A stretch of 13,254 nucleotides of DNA from Micromonosporaceae bacterium (GCA_019689695.1 JADGHA010000066.1:1-13254), one strand, 5' to 3'. Shown: positions 1 to 6,686, counted from the stretch's first letter. Program-made: numbers and translations. The notes: generated by a model not told the origin, from the letters alone.

Positions 1-21
1 TCAGATGTGTATAATAGACTG
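1..21 (+). other. Probable Nextera/Tn5 adapter remnant at contig end
   Basis: The first 21 bases match the 3' part of the Illumina Nextera read-1 adapter (TCAG followed by the Tn5 mosaic end, ATGTGTATAAGAGACAG) at 19 of 21 positions. The mismatches are T for G at position 15 and T for A at position 20. The stretch is AT-rich, unlike everything after it. This is most likely untrimmed, error-containing sequencing adapter and not genomic DNA. It means that the ATG at position 5 is not a real start codon. Confidence 0.8.
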
Positions 22-22
22 C

Positions 23-346
23 GGTGAGCCGCCCGGGCATGGCGGATTCGGGGGCGCGCCAGGGGCGGACGGCTTCCGCCCGCCGCCGGAGGGCTACCAC
101 ACCCGGGTCGACGTGGACGGTGACGGCGACTGGGACCAGCACATCCTGGTCGGCCGCGGTGACGGTGGGGTGGACATCCTGGTCGACACCGACCGGGACG
201 GGCGGGCCGACTTCGTCGGGCACGACATCGACGGGGACGGGCTGGTCGACTCGGCGGACTATGACCGCGACCACGACGGCGTGTTCGACAAGACGATGTA
301 CGACGACGACGGCGACGGCTGGCTGGACCGTACGGTCCGGCGCTGA
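23..346 (+). CDS. Acidic protein with DxDxDG calcium-loop repeats, 5'-truncated
   Basis: The reading frame is open from the left edge to a TGA at 344-346. The only nearby ATG (position 5) lies in the probable adapter, so the true start is upstream and lost. The readable part starts with a Gly/Pro-rich stretch and continues into about five acidic loops: DVDGDG, DTDRDG, DIDGDG, DRDHDG and DDDGDG, roughly 15-25 residues apart and separated by short hydrophobic pieces. Such DxDxDG loops bind Ca2+ in EF-hand, dockerin and thrombospondin type-3 proteins. Here the flanking helices of a true EF-hand are not obvious, so a beta-type or thrombospondin-like calcium repeat is as likely. No membrane segment is seen in the part present. 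The cellular location and function are unknown, and I do not recognise a named family. The codon pattern is typical of the rest of the window, which supports it being coding. Confidence 0.55.
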   Translation, partial: GEPPGHGGFGGAPGADGFRPPPEGYHTRVDVDGDGDWDQHILVGRGDGGVDILVDTDRDGRADFVGHDIDGDGLVDSADYDRDHDGVFDKTMYDDDGDGWLDRTVRR

Positions 347-431
347 ACCGCCGGCTCGACAAGCTGCGCCGCCGGCGCTGGGGGCGAAACAGGGGTAGCG
401 CGAACAGTCTGACGACAGCAACGATGTCGGC

Positions 432-437
432 AGGAGG
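432..437 (+). promoter_or_regulatory. Shine-Dalgarno AGGAGG deciding the ABC ATPase start
   Basis: A perfect AGGAGG sits at 432-437. A GTG at 437 is in frame but overlaps the site itself, so it cannot be the start. The next in-frame GTG, at 446, is 8 nt downstream of the site, which is ideal spacing. Confidence 0.75.
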
Positions 438-445
438 TGTTCGTC

Positions 446-1822
446 GTGGTCGCGGTCGCCGTCGAGCGGCTCACCAAGGTTTTCGACGATGGCACGGTGG
501 CCGTCGACGACGTGACGTTCGGGGTCGCCTCCGGCGAGTTCCTGGTGCTACTCGGGCCTACCGGATGCGGCAAGTCGACGATCCTGCGCCTGGTCGCCGG
601 CCTCGAGGAGCCTTCCTCCGGGCATGTGCTCATTGACGGCGAGGTCGTCGACCACCGCTCCGCGGCACAGCGGCAGGTCGCGATGGTCTTCCAGGACTAC
701 GCCCTCTACCCGCACCTGTCCGTGGCGGAGAACATCGCCTTCCCGCTGCGCGCGGGCCAGCACCGGCCGGGCGTGGACGTCGCCGCCCGGGTCGCCGAGG
801 TGGCCGACCAGTTGGGCATCCGCGACGTGCTGGCCCATTCGCCCACGCAGCTGTCCGGCGGGCAGCGCCAGCGGGTGGCGATGGCCCGGGCGATCGTCCG
901 CCAGCCGCAGGTGTTCCTGCTGGACGATCCACTGTCCAACCTGGACGCCGGGCTACGGGCCGAGCTGCGCGCGGACATCGCCGGCCTGGCGCGGCGGATC
1001 GGAGTCACCACGATCTACGTCACGCACGACCAGACCGAGGCGATGACCATGGCAGACCGGGTCGCGGTACTGCGCCGCGGCGTGCTGCAGCAGATCGGCC
1101 CGCCGGCCGAGGTGTACGCCGACCCGGCCACCCTCTTCGTGGCGGCATTCCTGGGTACGCCGCGCACCAACCTGCTGCAGGCCGCCATCTACGCCGGGCC
1201 GGGCGGCCGGGTCGACATCGACCTGGGCAGCCAGGTGATCGGCCTGGCCGGCGACGACCCGCGGGCGGCGTCGCTGGCCCGCCACCATACGCAGCGGGTC
1301 ACCGTCGCGCTGCGAGCGGACGCGCTGGCGCCGGTGCTCGGTGCCGTCGAGGCGGAGCCGTCCGGCGACGAACCGGGACGCACGCTGCGCGGCACCGTCC
1401 GACTGGTGGAGAACCTGGGCCACGAGGCACTGGTCCACCTGGACGCCGGCGCAGTCCCCACCGCGGTCGAACTGTCCGAGTTGGAGCTACCGCGGTCCGG
1501 CCAGCACCTGGCGGAGGTGATGGCCGAGGAACCGCCGGCCGGTGGCGGCGTGCTGCGGCAGACCCTGTCCCGGATGCGGGGGGCGCGCGACGAGCCGCCG
1601 CCGACCGCCCGCACCCGGTACGGCTTCTATCCGGCGTATGACCCGGAGGTGTCCAGCGGTCCGCCGGCACAGGGGCACCTGGTGGTACGCGTGCCCGCAC
1701 CGCACCTGCCCCGGGTGGGCGATACGCTGGCGGTGCGGGTGGATGTTGGCCGCCTGCTGCTGTTCGACCGCGCCGGCTCGCGCATCCGCCTCCGCGCCAC
1801 GAAAGCCGCGCAGCCGCATTGA
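446..1822 (+). CDS. MalK/UgpC-type ABC transporter ATP-binding protein (orphan)
   Basis: This is the cytoplasmic ATPase subunit of an ABC importer, about 458 aa from the GTG at 446. Visible motifs are Walker A GPTGCGKST (37-45), Q-loop FQDY (82-85), signature LSGGQ (136-140), Walker B VFLLD (156-160), D-loop SNLD (164-167) and the H-loop histidine in VTHDQTEA (H194). The family normally has Glu directly after Walker B as the catalytic base (DEP). Here it is Asp (DDP, D161). The N-terminal ~235 residues form the nucleotide-binding domain. The remainder is a TOBE/OB-type regulatory region like MalK, but about 80-90 residues longer than the usual ~370 aa, with an extra Pro/Arg-rich segment around residues 350-400. 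The family energises sugar or glycerol-phosphate uptake, and one ATPase often serves several permeases. No permease or binding-protein gene is adjacent, so the substrate cannot be inferred. It converges on the kinase gene, with 73 bp between the stops. Confidence 0.9.
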   Translation: MVAVAVERLTKVFDDGTVAVDDVTFGVASGEFLVLLGPTGCGKSTILRLVAGLEEPSSGHVLIDGEVVDHRSAAQRQVAMVFQDYALYPHLSVAENIAFPLRAGQHRPGVDVAARVAEVADQLGIRDVLAHSPTQLSGGQRQRVAMARAIVRQPQVFLLDDPLSNLDAGLRAELRADIAGLARRIGVTTIYVTHDQTEAMTMADRVAVLRRGVLQQIGPPAEVYADPATLFVAAFLGTPRTNLLQAAIYAGPGGRVDIDLGSQVIGLAGDDPRAASLARHHTQRVTVALRADALAPVLGAVEAEPSGDEPGRTLRGTVRLVENLGHEALVHLDAGAVPTAVELSELELPRSGQHLAEVMAEEPPAGGGVLRQTLSRMRGARDEPPPTARTRYGFYPAYDPEVSSGPPAQGHLVVRVPAPHLPRVGDTLAVRVDVGRLLLFDRAGSRIRLRATKAAQPH

Positions 1823-1874
1823 TCACAAGCTCCGGAGCGGTAACCGGGGCACTCGCGCCGTCAACTCGTGATCA
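1820..1874. terminator. Possible bidirectional terminator, nested inverted repeats
   Basis: TGATCAC (1820-1826, overlapping the ABC stop codon) pairs with GTGATCA (1868-1874). The self-complementary GCTCCGGAGC (1829-1838) lies between them. The position between two convergent genes suits a shared terminator, but there is no T-run and the outer loop is about 41 nt, so the call is weak. Confidence 0.3.
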
Positions 1875-1895
1875 TCGTTGCGTGACGGCGGGCGG

Positions 1896-3587
1896 TCAGA
1901 GGCGGCCGAGGCGGGCCAGCTCGGCCTCGAGGCGCTGCGCGCTGGTGCCGGTGATCGCGCCCTCACGCTCGCGGGCAGCCACCTTGTCCTGCAGGTTCGC
2001 GGCCTCCTGCGCCAGGTCCGCCACACCCCGCCTGATCGCTTCCCGGAGATTCTCGATCACGTTGCGCAGGTCGACCGCGGCGTCCGAGCGGATCTCCTTC
2101 GACTGCACACCCGCGTCGATGATCTGGCTGATCGCGGCGATCGTCTCGGCCACGGTCGGGGGTCGCTGGTTCGGCGACGGTGGCGTGGTGCGGTCCGGCT
2201 CGGCGCTGGCGGTCGGCGCCGGCTGGTTTGCCGATGGAGAGCCGCTGGCCGCGGGACCGGCCGGGGTCAGTGTGGCCGGGGCGAGGGCGCCGTCATCGGG
2301 CACCGTGCCGGGCCGGCCCAGGGTCGACGCCAGCACGCCAGCGGCCGCGAACACGGCCACGGCGGCCGTGGTGGCGACCGTGACCCGTACCCACGTGCGG
2401 TCCCGCCACCGCACCCGCGGGCCGGTGCCGTCACGGTGCCGCTGCTGGGCGGAGATCGTGCGGGTCGGGACCGCCGCGCCGGCAGGGTCGGCCGGGGCGC
2501 TGCCCGGCAGGAAGGTTGCCTGACCAGCCTGGGTCGGACGCGCGCCCGGCCCAGAGGAAGGCACCCCGGGCAGACCGATGACGCCGGCGGACAGGTCCGG
2601 CAGGGCGGGTGCCGCCGGGACGGATGGCTTCTCCGCGGCCGGGACGTAGGGCGTTGCTGCGGCCGGGGCGGACGGCGTTTCGGCGGCCGGGACCTGCGGG
2701 ACGGATGGCTTCCCGCAGGCAGGGACCTGCGGCTGCGCCACCTCACCTTGGCCCGGGATGTTGGCGCGCAGCAGGACCGCGACCTGGTGTGCGGTCGGGC
2801 GGTCCAGCGGGGAGCGGTGCAGGCAGCTGCGGCATATCTCGGCCACCGCCGGGGGGAGCCCAGGTACGGAGGTCGGTGCGGGCGGCTGTCCGTGGCGTGG
2901 CGTGCGGGCCACGTCGTCCCAGCTCAGCGCCGGGAACGGGACCCGGCCGGTGAGCGTCTCGTAGAGCAGCACGCCCAGGGCGTAGGTGTCCGTGGCCGGC
3001 TGCGCCGGCATGCCGTCCAGCCGCTCCGGGGCGACGTACGCCGGGGTGCCGAACGTCTCGCCGTCCTCGTCCTCATCCGGGGCGCCGACCCGGGTGGCGA
3101 TGCCGAAGTCGAGCACCTTGACGCCGGCGTCGGTGAGCATGATGTTGGCCGGCGTGATGTCCCGGTGCACCACGCCGATGCGGTGCGCCGCGGCGAGCGC
3201 CTCGGCGACCTGGGCGCAGATCTCCAGCGCCTGTGGCCAGGGCAGCGCGCCGGCGGTCAGCCGCCGTTGCAGCGACTCACCGGCGAGCAGCTCCATCACG
3301 ACGAACGCGGTGATCCTGCCGTCCGGCGCGATCTCCTCGCCGTAGTCGTGTACCGCCGTGACGTTCGGGTGCACCAGCTGGGCGGCGTTGCGCGCCTCTT
3401 CGCGTACCAGATCCCGGTAGCGCTGGTCGGCGGCGAGCTCGTGGGTGAGCACCTTGAGCGCGACCATCCGGTCCAGAACCTCGTCGCGCGCCCGCCAGAT
3501 GACCGACATGCCCCCGGCCCCGATCCGGTCGATGAGGCGGTACCTGCGGGCGAGCAGATCACCTGCGGAGAGCTCGTCCTCCATCAT
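1896..3587 (-). CDS. Transmembrane Ser/Thr protein kinase (PknB/Hanks type)
   Basis: This is a receptor-like protein kinase of 563 aa. The cytoplasmic kinase domain (about 16-275) has all the key elements: Gly-rich loop GAGGMS (23-28), ATP-binding K45 in VALK, catalytic loop HRDITPAN (D143, N148), DFG (160-162), activation segment ending in APE (186-188), and the conserved DTYALGVLLYE helix. A Pro/Ala-rich juxtamembrane linker with short repeats follows (about 288-331). A single membrane helix lies at about 400-421, preceded by Arg-rich sequence. The extracytoplasmic part starts with a Pro/Thr/Ser-rich stalk and ends in a charged helical, probably coiled-coil domain (about 480-563). There are no PASTA repeats, so muropeptide sensing as in PknB is not implied. 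The start is ATG 3587, followed at once by a second ATG, with a weak AGGG 7 nt upstream. An in-frame ATG at 3635 would add 16 residues but has no Shine-Dalgarno. The FHA-domain gene at 4176 is a plausible partner. Confidence 0.92.
   Translation of the reverse strand: MMEDELSAGDLLARRYRLIDRIGAGGMSVIWRARDEVLDRMVALKVLTHELAADQRYRDLVREEARNAAQLVHPNVTAVHDYGEEIAPDGRITAFVVMELLAGESLQRRLTAGALPWPQALEICAQVAEALAAAHRIGVVHRDITPANIMLTDAGVKVLDFGIATRVGAPDEDEDGETFGTPAYVAPERLDGMPAQPATDTYALGVLLYETLTGRVPFPALSWDDVARTPRHGQPPAPTSVPGLPPAVAEICRSCLHRSPLDRPTAHQVAVLLRANIPGQGEVAQPQVPACGKPSVPQVPAAETPSAPAAATPYVPAAEKPSVPAAPALPDLSAGVIGLPGVPSSGPGARPTQAGQATFLPGSAPADPAGAAVPTRTISAQQRHRDGTGPRVRWRDRTWVRVTVATTAAVAVFAAAGVLASTLGRPGTVPDDGALAPATLTPAGPAASGSPSANQPAPTASAEPDRTTPPSPNQRPPTVAETIAAISQIIDAGVQSKEIRSDAAVDLRNVIENLREAIRRGVADLAQEAANLQDKVAAREREGAITGTSAQRLEAELARLGRL
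2595..2726 (-). repeat. In-frame Pro/Ala-rich repeats in the kinase linker
   Basis: Within the kinase gene, residues 288-331 are built from variants of an 8-12 residue unit (VPAAETPSAP, VPAAEKPSVPA). At DNA level this shows as recurring GGCCGGGAC and GACGGATGGCTTC segments. It is a flexible juxtamembrane linker whose length may vary between strains. Confidence 0.6.
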
Positions 3588-3636
3588 CGCCTGCCCTAGG
3601 AGTGAGTGCTGCCTGATCAGGCTGCGGGACAACATT

Positions 3637-3656
3637 GAATGTGTCAAGAATGTGTC
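3637..3656. promoter_or_regulatory. Tandem GAATGTGTC repeats with TTGACA, kinase upstream region
   Basis: The 9-mer GAATGTGTC occurs twice (3637-3645 and 3648-3656) with an 11-bp period, about one helical turn. Read on the minus strand, the repeats create a perfect TTGACA (3647-3642), which could be a -35 element for the kinase. No good -10 follows: the hexamer after a 17-nt spacer is CAGCCT. The area could be a promoter with an activator or repressor site. This is inference from the pattern only. Confidence 0.35.
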
Positions 3657-3760
3657 GTCGACCTCGTCGCGTTCGTTGCCGGCCCGGGCGGCGCCGTCCA
3701 GATGGGATGGTGAGCGCGCTGTTCCCCGCGATAGGCCCAGGGTGCCGGTGGTGCGGGGCG

Positions 3761-3766
3761 TATGGT
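3761..3766 (+). promoter_or_regulatory. TANNNT -10 element, leaderless promoter of the dehydratase
   Basis: TATGGT lies exactly 7 nt upstream of the ATG at 3774. This places the transcription start on the ATG itself. No Shine-Dalgarno precedes that ATG, and no clear -35 is visible. It favours 3774 over the in-frame ATG at 3762, which overlaps the -10. Confidence 0.5.
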
Positions 3767-3773
3767 CGACCGT

Positions 3774-4067
3774 ATGGCTGAGCTGCTCGACCCCGAGGCG
3801 GTCGCCACCGCGCTGCGGGGCCTGGTCGACTGGTCCGGCGACACCAGGGCGATCACCAGGACCGCCCAGCTGCCGACCTTCCCGGACGCGATCGCGGTGG
3901 TGGACCGGGTGGCGGTGGTGGCCGAGGAGATGAACCACCATCCCGACATCGACATCCGGTGGCGCACCCTGACGTTCCGGTGCGCCACCCATTCCGCGGG
4001 TGGCGTGACCCGGTTGGACATCGAGCTGGCTCGACGTATCGACGAGATCGTGCAGAACCAGGGCTGA
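3774..4067 (+). CDS. Pterin-4a-carbinolamine dehydratase (PCD/DCoH family)
   Basis: This small cytoplasmic enzyme (97 aa, normal for the family) would dehydrate 4a-hydroxytetrahydropterin, recycling the pterin cofactor used by aromatic amino-acid hydroxylases. The family signature is clear: EEMNHHPDIDIRW (residues 51-63), in which the paired histidines H55-H56 and Pro are catalytic or pterin-contacting, followed by TH (72-73) and a C-terminal amphipathic helix DIELARRIDEIV. The start was placed at ATG 3774 because a TANNNT box lies 7 nt before it. ATG 3762 would add four residues (MVDR). No aromatic amino-acid hydroxylase gene is in the window, so in this organism it may have another pterin or moonlighting role, as is common for stand-alone bacterial PCD genes. 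It is divergent from the kinase and 108 bp before the FHA gene on the same strand. Confidence 0.9.
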   Translation: MAELLDPEAVATALRGLVDWSGDTRAITRTAQLPTFPDAIAVVDRVAVVAEEMNHHPDIDIRWRTLTFRCATHSAGGVTRLDIELARRIDEIVQNQG

Positions 4068-4129
4068 CCTGCGGCGCGACACCCGGCATGATGGCTGGGG
4101 TGCCTGGGCTCGGGCGCTGCGCATCGGGA

Positions 4130-4151
4130 CGGCAGGCACCTTCGTCTGCCG
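4130..4151 (+). other. Small hairpin in the FHA gene leader
   Basis: CGGCAG (4130-4135) pairs perfectly with CTGCCG (4146-4151) around a 10-nt loop, 25 nt before the FHA start codon. It could end transcription from the dehydratase or be a leader structure, but a 6-bp stem is close to chance level in this GC-rich DNA. Confidence 0.2.
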
Positions 4152-4175
4152 AGTGCTCGTGCGCAGGGAGGTCAC

Positions 4176-5333
4176 GTGCGGTTCGAAGTCCACCAGGTGC
4201 TCGACGCGATCGAACAGCGGCTCACCACCGATCCGGTGGCCGCCCGGGCCGTGCTCGACCTGTCCGAGGTGGTGCGCCTCACCGATCTGGACAACACCCG
4301 CCCGGCCAACCTGCTCCGCCTCGGCATGGTGGTCGATGCCCTGGCCCGGCACCTGGCCGAGGAGGAGGTCCAGGTGTACGCGGTCGCCGGGCGCACCCTG
4401 CTCTCCGACGGCGATCTGACCTCCAACGAGCGGATGCGCATCCGCAGCTGGTCCGATGACGGGCTGGTCGAGGTGCTGCCCGACCTGGCCGACCGGGTAC
4501 TGGAGGTGGCCGACCTCACCGGGCTGCCGGTGATCAGCCGCGGCCGGTACGACGGGCTGCGAGACAAGTATCCGTGGCTGATCTCCGAGCCGGGCCGCAT
4601 CCTCGCCCCTGTCCCCGGCGCGGGCGGCGCCGCGCTGATCTCCCGTGGCGCGCCCGGGACCGGGCGCCCGGGTGCCACCGCGACGGTGGTGATGTCGCGG
4701 CTGTGGCGCTGCCCCGAGCGCGGCTGCGCGAGCTTCGGGGATCCGGCCGGCCCCGGCACCGGTCGCCTCGACGACACCTTCGCCCACCTGCGTGGCGGCA
4801 CCGGGCCGGGGGTCAAGCGGCGTCCGGGCAGTCAGCCCCCGCCCCGGCTGCGGGCGGGCACGCCGGTCTGCCCCCGGCACGACACCCGGCTCTCCGACGC
4901 CGGGCCTCGGCCGGTGTCGCAGGCGGTCTCGGTGCGGGTGGACGGGGTGCTCAAGCGTCGGTTCGTGGTCACCGCCGGGCATCCGGTCGTGGTCGGACGG
5001 TCGCCGGACGAGCCTGACTCGGTGATGCTGGGGCACCTGCTGGAGGAGGAGGCGCGCAGCTGGATCAGCCGCCGGCACCTGCGGCTGGAGATCCGCGGTG
5101 ACGCGCTCTACGTCACCGACACCAGCACCAACGGCACGGTGGTCAAGCGCGGCGGCAGCGAGTTCACGCTGCACCGGGACCAGTCGCACGTGCTGGGCCC
5201 CGACGACGAGCTGGAGCTGTACGAAGGGGTCGAGTTGGCCCGCTCCGGCCACTGGGCCCCGGGCGGGCGGGTCCAGCCGGCGTCGGTGATGACCGAGGCG
5301 CCGACGATCACGATGCGCCGCCTCAACCTCTGA
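4176..5333 (+). CDS. FHA-domain protein with putative Cys/His zinc site
   Basis: This is a 385-aa soluble protein with no signal peptide or membrane helix. Residues 1-145 form a mostly helical N-terminal domain that I do not recognise. Residues 176-238 hold CPERGC (C179, C184) and CPRH (C232, H235), a pattern that could bind zinc, with a low-complexity Gly/Pro/Arg segment between the pairs. The C-terminal part (about 262-350) is an FHA domain with the expected phosphothreonine-binding residues: GRS (R275), SRRH (S298, H301) and TNGT (N319). FHA domains bind phosphothreonine on kinase substrates or on kinases themselves, so the kinase encoded 600 bp upstream is a candidate partner. The tail (373-381) is Thr-rich and could be phosphorylated. 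The start is GTG 4176, with GGAGG at 4167-4171 (4 nt spacing). The last codons and stop are duplicated downstream in a 30-bp tandem repeat. Confidence 0.85.
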   Translation: MRFEVHQVLDAIEQRLTTDPVAARAVLDLSEVVRLTDLDNTRPANLLRLGMVVDALARHLAEEEVQVYAVAGRTLLSDGDLTSNERMRIRSWSDDGLVEVLPDLADRVLEVADLTGLPVISRGRYDGLRDKYPWLISEPGRILAPVPGAGGAALISRGAPGTGRPGATATVVMSRLWRCPERGCASFGDPAGPGTGRLDDTFAHLRGGTGPGVKRRPGSQPPPRLRAGTPVCPRHDTRLSDAGPRPVSQAVSVRVDGVLKRRFVVTAGHPVVVGRSPDEPDSVMLGHLLEEEARSWISRRHLRLEIRGDALYVTDTSTNGTVVKRGGSEFTLHRDQSHVLGPDDELELYEGVELARSGHWAPGGRVQPASVMTEAPTITMRRLNL

Positions 5334-5367
5334 CCGCGCTTGATGCGCCGCCTCAACCTCTGACCGC
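5312..5367 (+). repeat. 30-bp tandem duplication across the FHA stop codon
   Basis: A 26-bp sequence encoding the final residues MRRLNL plus the TGA is present at 5312-5337 and again, identical, at 5342-5367, a period of 30 bp. The second copy lies after the stop and is not translated. Perfect identity suggests a recent slippage duplication or an assembly artefact. Confidence 0.9.
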
Positions 5368-5435
5368 TTTCCGGGAAGGTGCCGTCGGTCGAACTCCATC
5401 ACTTCCGGGAAGATGCGGTCAGTCGAGCTCCGTCA
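5368..5435 (+). repeat. 34-bp imperfect tandem repeat (TTCCGGGAAG type)
   Basis: Positions 5368-5401 and 5402-5435 align without gaps at 27-28 of 34 positions. Each copy starts with TTCCGGGAAG and includes GTCGA and CTCC blocks. It directly follows the 30-bp duplication, and its second copy supplies the left arm of the terminator-like hairpin. Confidence 0.8.
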
Positions 5436-5453
5436 CCCGCATCTTCCCGGAAG
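5402..5453. terminator. Bidirectional terminator hairpin, 17-bp perfect stem
   Basis: CTTCCGGGAAGATGCGG (5402-5418) is perfectly complementary to 5437-5453, with an 18-nt loop. It lies between the FHA stop (5333) and the rocD stop (5462 on the minus strand), so it would serve both converging transcripts. There is no T-run, which is usual for actinobacterial terminators. The stem is much longer than expected by chance. Confidence 0.75.
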
Positions 5454-5461
5454 AGGCGGGG

Positions 5462-6679
5462 TCAGCGGGTGAGGATGGCGGCCAGCTGGGCGACCGCGTG
5501 GTCGATCTCGTCGGGTTCGATCACCAGCGGCGGGGCGAGCCGGATCGTCGACCCGTGCGTGTCCTTGACCAGCACGCCGCGTTCGGCGAGCAGTTCGCCC
5601 GCCCGCCGGCCGGTCATCAGCGCGGGGTCGATGTCCACCCCGGCCCACAGGCCGCGCCCACGGACCGCGAGCACGCCGTGCCCGATCAGCTTCTCCAGGC
5701 CCGCGTGCAGCTGGCGCCCGAGCACCCGGGACCGGCGCTGGTACTCCCCGGTGCGCAGCAGCCCGATCACCGCCGAGCCGACGGCGCACGCCAGCGGGTT
5801 CCCGCCGAAGGTGGAGCCGTGCTCGCCGGGGCGCAGCACGCCCAGCACCTCCCGGCTTGCGGCGACCGCGGAGAGCGGCACAATGCCGCCACCGAGCGCC
5901 TTGCCCAGGATGTACATGTCCGGCACCACGCCCTCGTGCTCGCAGGCGAAGGTGGTGCCGGTGCGGCCGAGCCCGGACTGGATCTCGTCGGCCAGGAACA
6001 GCACACCACGCTCGCTGCACAGGGCACGGACTCCGGTGAGGTATCCCGGTGGCGGCACGATCACGCCCGCCTCGCCCTGGATCGGCTCCAGCAGCACAGC
6101 GACCGTGGTGTCGTCCACCGCCGCGCGCAGCGCGTCCAGGTCGCCGTACGGGACGATCCGGAAGCCCGGTGTGTACGGGCCGAAATCGTTGCGGGCGGTG
6201 GGGTCGGTGGAGAAGCTGACGATGGTGGTGGTCCGGCCGTGGAAGTTGTTCTCGGCGACGACGATGGTGGCCTGCCCGTCCGGCACACCCTTGACCTGGT
6301 AGCCCCACTTGCGGGCCACCTTGATCGCGGTCTCCACCGCCTCCGCGCCGGTGTTCATCGGCAGGACCAGGTCCGTGTTGCACAGTTCGGCCAGGCCGCG
6401 GCAGAAGTCGGCGAACTGGTCATGCAGGAAGGCGCGGCTGGTCAGGGTGAGCCGGTCCAGCTGGGCGTGCGCGGCGGCGACCAGCGCGGGGTGGCGGTGA
6501 CCGAAGTTCAGCGCGGAGTAGCCGGCGAGGAAGTCCAGATACCGCCGGCCGTCCACGTCGGTCACCCAGGCGCCGGACGCCTCTGAGATCACTACCGGCA
6601 GCGGATGGTAGTTGTGCGCCGTCCAGCGTTCGGCGTCGGCCACCGCCCCCGGGGTACGCAGGCTCTCCACCGTGGTCAT
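5462..6679 (-). CDS. rocD: Ornithine aminotransferase
   Basis: This PLP enzyme would convert ornithine plus 2-oxoglutarate to glutamate-5-semialdehyde and glutamate, linking arginine/ornithine breakdown to proline and glutamate. At 405 aa it is a normal class-III aminotransferase length. Landmarks are NTGAEAVETAIK (109-120, cofactor phosphate site), ENNFHGRT (143-150), EPIQGEAG (E203 matches the ornithine-specificity glutamate E235 of human OAT by spacing), ADEIQ (D231, binds the PLP nitrogen) and ILGKALGGG with Schiff-base K260. The neighbours are not arginine catabolism genes (no rocF, rocE or arginase here), so it appears stand-alone. The start ATG 6679 lacks a Shine-Dalgarno but has TANNNT 7 nt upstream, indicating a leaderless mRNA. 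Acetylornithine or another omega-aminotransferase is the alternative, but the overall sequence is closest to RocD/OAT. Confidence 0.93.
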   Translation of the reverse strand: MTTVESLRTPGAVADAERWTAHNYHPLPVVISEASGAWVTDVDGRRYLDFLAGYSALNFGHRHPALVAAAHAQLDRLTLTSRAFLHDQFADFCRGLAELCNTDLVLPMNTGAEAVETAIKVARKWGYQVKGVPDGQATIVVAENNFHGRTTTIVSFSTDPTARNDFGPYTPGFRIVPYGDLDALRAAVDDTTVAVLLEPIQGEAGVIVPPPGYLTGVRALCSERGVLFLADEIQSGLGRTGTTFACEHEGVVPDMYILGKALGGGIVPLSAVAASREVLGVLRPGEHGSTFGGNPLACAVGSAVIGLLRTGEYQRRSRVLGRQLHAGLEKLIGHGVLAVRGRGLWAGVDIDPALMTGRRAGELLAERGVLVKDTHGSTIRLAPPLVIEPDEIDHAVAQLAAILTR

Positions 6680-6686
6680 GCCATCA

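Noticed and set aside
338..380. Repeated CCGGCG/GCCGGC segments after the first gene, considered as a terminator
   Set aside because: The pairing is broken and typical of random GC-rich sequence. No convincing single stem was found.
386..409. GAAAC-N16-GTC resembling an ECF sigma promoter before the ABC ATPase
   Set aside because: The motifs are too short and degenerate to separate from chance, and no ECF sigma factor is encoded nearby.
1878..3599. 573-codon plus-strand frame opposite the kinase
   Set aside because: It is a low-complexity, Arg/Gly-rich antisense shadow of the kinase gene, with no recognisable domain.
1896..5402. One continuous 1168-codon minus-strand frame spanning kinase and FHA regions
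   Set aside because: Only the part from 3587 down has kinase homology. The upstream part is the shadow of the FHA and dehydratase genes, where the plus strand has clear family motifs.
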